Source: Bruticola sp004554425 (lineage in GTDB: Bacteria; Vulcanimicrobiota; Xenobia; Xenobiales; Xenobiaceae). From it: 64,000 bases of DNA. Below, piece after piece: positions 61,289 through 64,000 of this stretch. Numbering within the stretch: position 1 is the first letter of the stretch; the number at the start of each line of letters is the position of its first letter. The position numbers and the translations under genes are program-made. Where the stretch lies: the NCBI GenBank assembly GCA_958366945.1, contig CATXCY010000003.1, positions 46,299-110,298 on the forward strand. Direction: 5' to 3'. The notes under the pieces were generated by a model. That model saw only the letters and a list, made by a program, of their open reading frames with translations. It was not told where the DNA came from and ran no database searches.

Positions 61289-62224
61289 ATGCATATTTAT
61301 TTAGCTCAGCCCCGTGGTTTTTGCGCTGGCGTTGATCGCGCTATTTCGATAGTAAATTTTGCTTTGGAAAAGTTCCAAGCTCCAGTTTATGTGCGTCATG
61401 AAATTGTTCACAATTATCATGTTGTCAAAGAATTAAAAGATAAGGGTACTATTTTTGTTGACGATATAGAATCTATTCCTGAAGGCTCTGTGACCATTTT
61501 TTCAGCTCACGGGGTTTCTCCTGATATTAGAGAAAAAGCTATTAAGCGTAATTTGCGCATTATCGACGCTACTTGCCCTTTGGTTACTAAAGTACATTCT
61601 GAAGCTAAGCGCTATGCCAAAGACGGCTATCATATTGTTTTGCTTGGCCATCGCAAGCATGTCGAAGTAGAAGGCACTATGGGCGAAGCGCCAAATTCCA
61701 TTACTTTAATAGAAACTGTGGAAGATTTAGATAATGTTCAATTACCTAAAGACAAGCCAATTGCCGTCTTAACCCAAACAACTTTGGCTGTAGATGAAAC
61801 TCAAACTATGATTGAAGCCATCAAGAAGCGTTTCCCTTCTGTCGTTCAACCTAGAGCTAAAGATATTTGCTTCGCTACCACTAATAGACAAAAAGCTGTT
61901 AAAGAATTAGCTAAAGTTTGCGATCTAATTTTAGTAGTTGGCTCGGCTAACTCTTCTAATTCCAACCGATTGGCTGAAGTTGCTAGAAGTCATGGTGTCA
62001 AGTCTTTGCTTATAGATGATGTGAGTAATTTGACTATCAGTGAACTTGAAGGTGTAGAAAATTTAGGTATAACTGCAGGCGCTTCAGCCCCGGAATTTGT
62101 TGTGCAGAATTTACTTACTTGGATTCGTCAACATTACGAAACCGATGTTCATACTTTAGATGTCGGCTCAGAAGAAGCTAATTTTACTCTAACTAAAGAT
62201 ATTAGAGAAATGGATAGCCTTTAA
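61289..62224 (+). CDS. ispH: 4-hydroxy-3-methylbut-2-enyl diphosphate reductase
   Basis: 311 residues. Last step of the MEP isoprenoid pathway, a [4Fe-4S] enzyme. Motifs: AQPRGFCAGVDRAIS (Cys12-type ligand), HEIVHNYHVV, FSAHGVSPDIRE, IDATCPLVTKVH, DICFATTNRQKAVKEL and GSANSSNSNRL, then AGASAPEFVVQ. ATG 61289 matches the family start MHIYLAQPRG; the frame opens 6 codons earlier at GTG 61271. Standalone gene with a strong terminator. Confidence 0.97.
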   Translation: MHIYLAQPRGFCAGVDRAISIVNFALEKFQAPVYVRHEIVHNYHVVKELKDKGTIFVDDIESIPEGSVTIFSAHGVSPDIREKAIKRNLRIIDATCPLVTKVHSEAKRYAKDGYHIVLLGHRKHVEVEGTMGEAPNSITLIETVEDLDNVQLPKDKPIAVLTQTTLAVDETQTMIEAIKKRFPSVVQPRAKDICFATTNRQKAVKELAKVCDLILVVGSANSSNSNRLAEVARSHGVKSLLIDDVSNLTISELEGVENLGITAGASAPEFVVQNLLTWIRQHYETDVHTLDVGSEEANFTLTKDIREMDSL

Positions 62225-62227
62225 GCC

Positions 62228-62268
62228 AAAAAAGCGGTGCTTGCCAAATTTGAAAGCACCGCTTTTTT
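62228..62268. terminator. Bidirectional terminator between ispH and obgE
   Basis: Arms AAAAAAGCGGTGCTT and AAGCACCGCTTTTTT between convergent genes. Confidence 0.9.
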
Positions 62269-62289
62269 ATTCAACTAAACAGAAACAGA

Positions 62290-63708
62290 CTAATATTTAC
62301 TGCGTCCACGGCCGCGTAAACCAGCCAAGCTGGCCAAAGATTGGCGTTTATTACCAGAAGACTTTCTTTCTAAGCGAACTTTTTGTGAAGGACGCACGTC
62401 AAGCTCTTCAATTTCTTCAGTATCGTCTAACCAAACAGGAGCAGGATCGTAACTAAATTCGTGACCAGCGATAAAAACAGGATCGCCAGGAACAGCACCA
62501 GCTTCACATAAGCGCCTCTCTACTCCCCAAGCATTGAAGCGGCGCTGCATACGGTTGACAGATTCTTCCTCATCTAAATTGGTCATACGCACCAACTTAT
62601 TGACGCGCACACCATCTACGTGCCAGCCGTCTTCTTCACGACTAATAGTAAAGTCTTCTGGAGCAGGTGCAACTTCAGGAGTAATTTCAAAAGCAGGCAA
62701 ATCGGGAGCATGTTGTACAGTTTCAAAAACGTCCATAATTAACTCATCTAAACCAGAACGAGTATAACAAGAGACTAAATGTAACTTAAGTCCACGCTCT
62801 GCGGCAGCTTTTTTAATAGCTTCCAATTCTTCTTCTTTATCAGGTAAGTCAATCTTATTTAAAGCTACCACTTCAGGACGATTAGCTAAAGAAGCATCAT
62901 AAGATTCTAACTCTTTCCTAATTTGATCATATTTAGCCAAAGGCTCATCTTTGTCTACATCAGCTAAACTTAAAATGTGCAAAAGCACTTTAGTACGCGA
63001 AATGTGACGCAAGAAATCGTGGCCTAAGCCGGCTCCATCGGCAGCGCCTTCAATAAGACCAGGAATATCAGCAAAAACTAAAGTGCGGTAGTTGCGCTCC
63101 CAAACACCAAGTACGGGACATAATGTCGTAAAAGGATAATCTGCAATAGCAGGCTTGGCATTAGTAACAGAAGCCAGAAGAGTTGACTTACCAGCATTGG
63201 GGAAGCCGATAATACCAACTTGAGCGACAACGCGAAGTTCTAAACGCAACCAGCGCTCTTCACCAGGCTCACCGAGCTCATGATCGCGTGGGCCATTGTT
63301 GATTTCAGTAACGAAGCGCGTATTTCCCCTTCCTCCGCGTCCGCCTTTAGCCACAACATATTCGGCACCAGGTTCATTTAAGTCGGCAATTAAATCATGA
63401 CCTTCATCGGTATATACTAAAGTTCCCACCGGAACAGGTACCCGCAAATCGGCACCATTGGCTCCCGTTTTATTAGAACTGCGCCCAAAACCGCCCGGCT
63501 TAGCTCTAAAGTGAGAGCGATGCTTAAAATCAAGGAGGCTACTACTGTTTTCACAAGCATAAAAAATAACACTACCACCACGGCCACCATCGCCGCCATC
63601 TGGGCCACCCATAGGTACAAACTTTTGTCTATCAAAAGAGCAAGCGCCTCGGCCCCCTTTACCACCTTGGACAAACACACGAGTCTTATCTATAAAATTT
63701 CTACTCAT
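62290..63708 (-). CDS. obgE: Obg family GTPase (CgtA)
   Basis: 472 residues with all three Obg parts. N-terminal glycine-rich Obg domain (FVQGGKGGRGACSFDRQKFV, GGPDGGDGGRGGSVIF), G domain (GIIGFPNAGKSTLLASVTNA, DIPGLIEGAADGAGLGHDFL, NKIDLPDKEE), and a C-terminal OCT domain (about 365-430, MTNLDEEESVNRMQRRF and GAVPGDPVFIAGHEF) plus a basic tail. A 50S assembly and stress-response GTPase. Confidence 0.97.
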   Translation of the reverse strand: MSRNFIDKTRVFVQGGKGGRGACSFDRQKFVPMGGPDGGDGGRGGSVIFYACENSSSLLDFKHRSHFRAKPGGFGRSSNKTGANGADLRVPVPVGTLVYTDEGHDLIADLNEPGAEYVVAKGGRGGRGNTRFVTEINNGPRDHELGEPGEERWLRLELRVVAQVGIIGFPNAGKSTLLASVTNAKPAIADYPFTTLCPVLGVWERNYRTLVFADIPGLIEGAADGAGLGHDFLRHISRTKVLLHILSLADVDKDEPLAKYDQIRKELESYDASLANRPEVVALNKIDLPDKEEELEAIKKAAAERGLKLHLVSCYTRSGLDELIMDVFETVQHAPDLPAFEITPEVAPAPEDFTISREEDGWHVDGVRVNKLVRMTNLDEEESVNRMQRRFNAWGVERRLCEAGAVPGDPVFIAGHEFSYDPAPVWLDDTEEIEELDVRPSQKVRLERKSSGNKRQSLASLAGLRGRGRSKY

Positions 63709-63951
63709 AAAACCATACCACTTTTTCTAATTTTTTCTAAAAATTCGGCAAAACTCAATCATCTAAATGTACAATATTTTCCAACGAAAGAAAAGCAAAT
63801 AACCGAAAGTTGCGGCAAATTTGTCAAAAACATCTTTTTTCCTTTACATCAGCTATAACGCGTTCATTTTATAGCAAGCGGATATTTTGTTGCTTACAAG
63901 CTTGTTTGTGTTTAGTCCTTGTTCTCAAGTTGCGGCTGAGCTGACAAAAAG
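63709..63951. other. Intergenic region upstream of obgE, nothing recognised
   Basis: About 240 AT-rich bp that should hold the obgE promoter. No gene or strong structure seen. Confidence 0.4.
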
Positions 63952-63995
63952 CAAAAAAAAACGCCCTGTCTTACGACAGAACGTCTTTTTCTTTT
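63952..63995 (-). terminator. Terminator of a minus-strand unit beyond the right edge
   Basis: Minus-strand hairpin ACGTTCTGTC-GTAA-GACAGGGCGT (two mismatched pairs; 63961-63984) followed by eight U residues. The plus side also has a T-rich flank. Its gene would lie to the right of the window. Confidence 0.7.
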
Positions 63996-64000
63996 GAAAA

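Noticed and set aside
1..64000. tRNA or rRNA genes
   Set aside because: I looked for the GGTTCRANNCC T-loop pattern and rRNA-like sequence in the intergenic regions and found none. A tRNAscan-SE run would settle this.

Overview
The window (about 42% G+C by eye) comes from an anaerobic, probably diderm bacterium that I cannot place in a phylum. Anaerobiosis is suggested by the [FeFe]-hydrogenase maturation genes hydE, hydG and hydF, a rubredoxin, a complete citrate lyase operon and radical-SAM enzymes. An outer membrane is suggested by an OstA/LptA-like protein, several lipoproteins and secreted proteins. A LexA-type box of the kind best known from Gram-positive bacteria is present at 15024-15037. 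I saw no tRNA, rRNA, CRISPR array, transposase or integrase.

Layout. 1-13.7 kb: 3' part of an NFACT/RqcH-like gene, a TlpA-like lipoprotein without redox cysteines, an aminotransferase, glgB, an orphan HsdS, a B12-binding radical-SAM protein, aqpZ and a large repeat-rich protein. 13.7-15.3 kb: a small accessory segment holding two paralogous unknown genes under a LexA-like box. 15.3-15.45 kb: a compact GC-rich structured RNA candidate on the minus strand. 15.6-24.7 kb: a degenerate receiver-PAS-GGDEF-EAL protein, an RlmK-like methyltransferase, trpS, zinc-ribbon helical proteins and glgP. 25.2-34.2 kb: one co-directional cluster citD-citE-citF-citX-citC-citG-aconitase-icd. 34.5-42.8 kb: fabH-like gene, mazG-like gene, HIT hydrolase, a VWA protein, rubredoxin, a TM1266-type regulator, hydE, hydG and hydF. 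42.8-45.65 kb: an accessory island (SUKH immunity protein, LHH nuclease, DUF4417, ImmA-like peptidase, XRE repressor) bounded by two copies of one 31-bp terminator. 45.7-58 kb: a long minus-strand block (RNase II family, TolB-like lipoprotein, SpoIID/LytB, murQ, unknown envelope proteins, OstA-like, TrmH-family, S4, zinc-ribbon protein). 58.3-63.7 kb: dprA, an unknown secreted protein, ispH, obgE.

Metabolic picture. The cit genes encode the ACP, the two catalytic subunits and all accessory enzymes needed to build citrate lyase (acetate plus oxaloacetate from citrate). The next two genes, aconitase and a eukaryote-like NADP isocitrate dehydrogenase, would take citrate to 2-oxoglutarate. glgB and glgP serve glycogen synthesis and breakdown. 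The hyd genes build the H-cluster of a hydrogenase encoded elsewhere.

The most unusual signals are these. Two separate accessory segments (13.74-15.29 kb and 42.82-45.65 kb) each sit between duplicated intrinsic terminators in a convergent intergenic position. A structured RNA of about 130 nt has an extended -10 promoter and a closing-stem terminator. A paralogous gene pair lies beneath a LexA-like box. An RR-PAS-GGDEF-EAL protein has lost signature residues in all three recognisable signalling sites.
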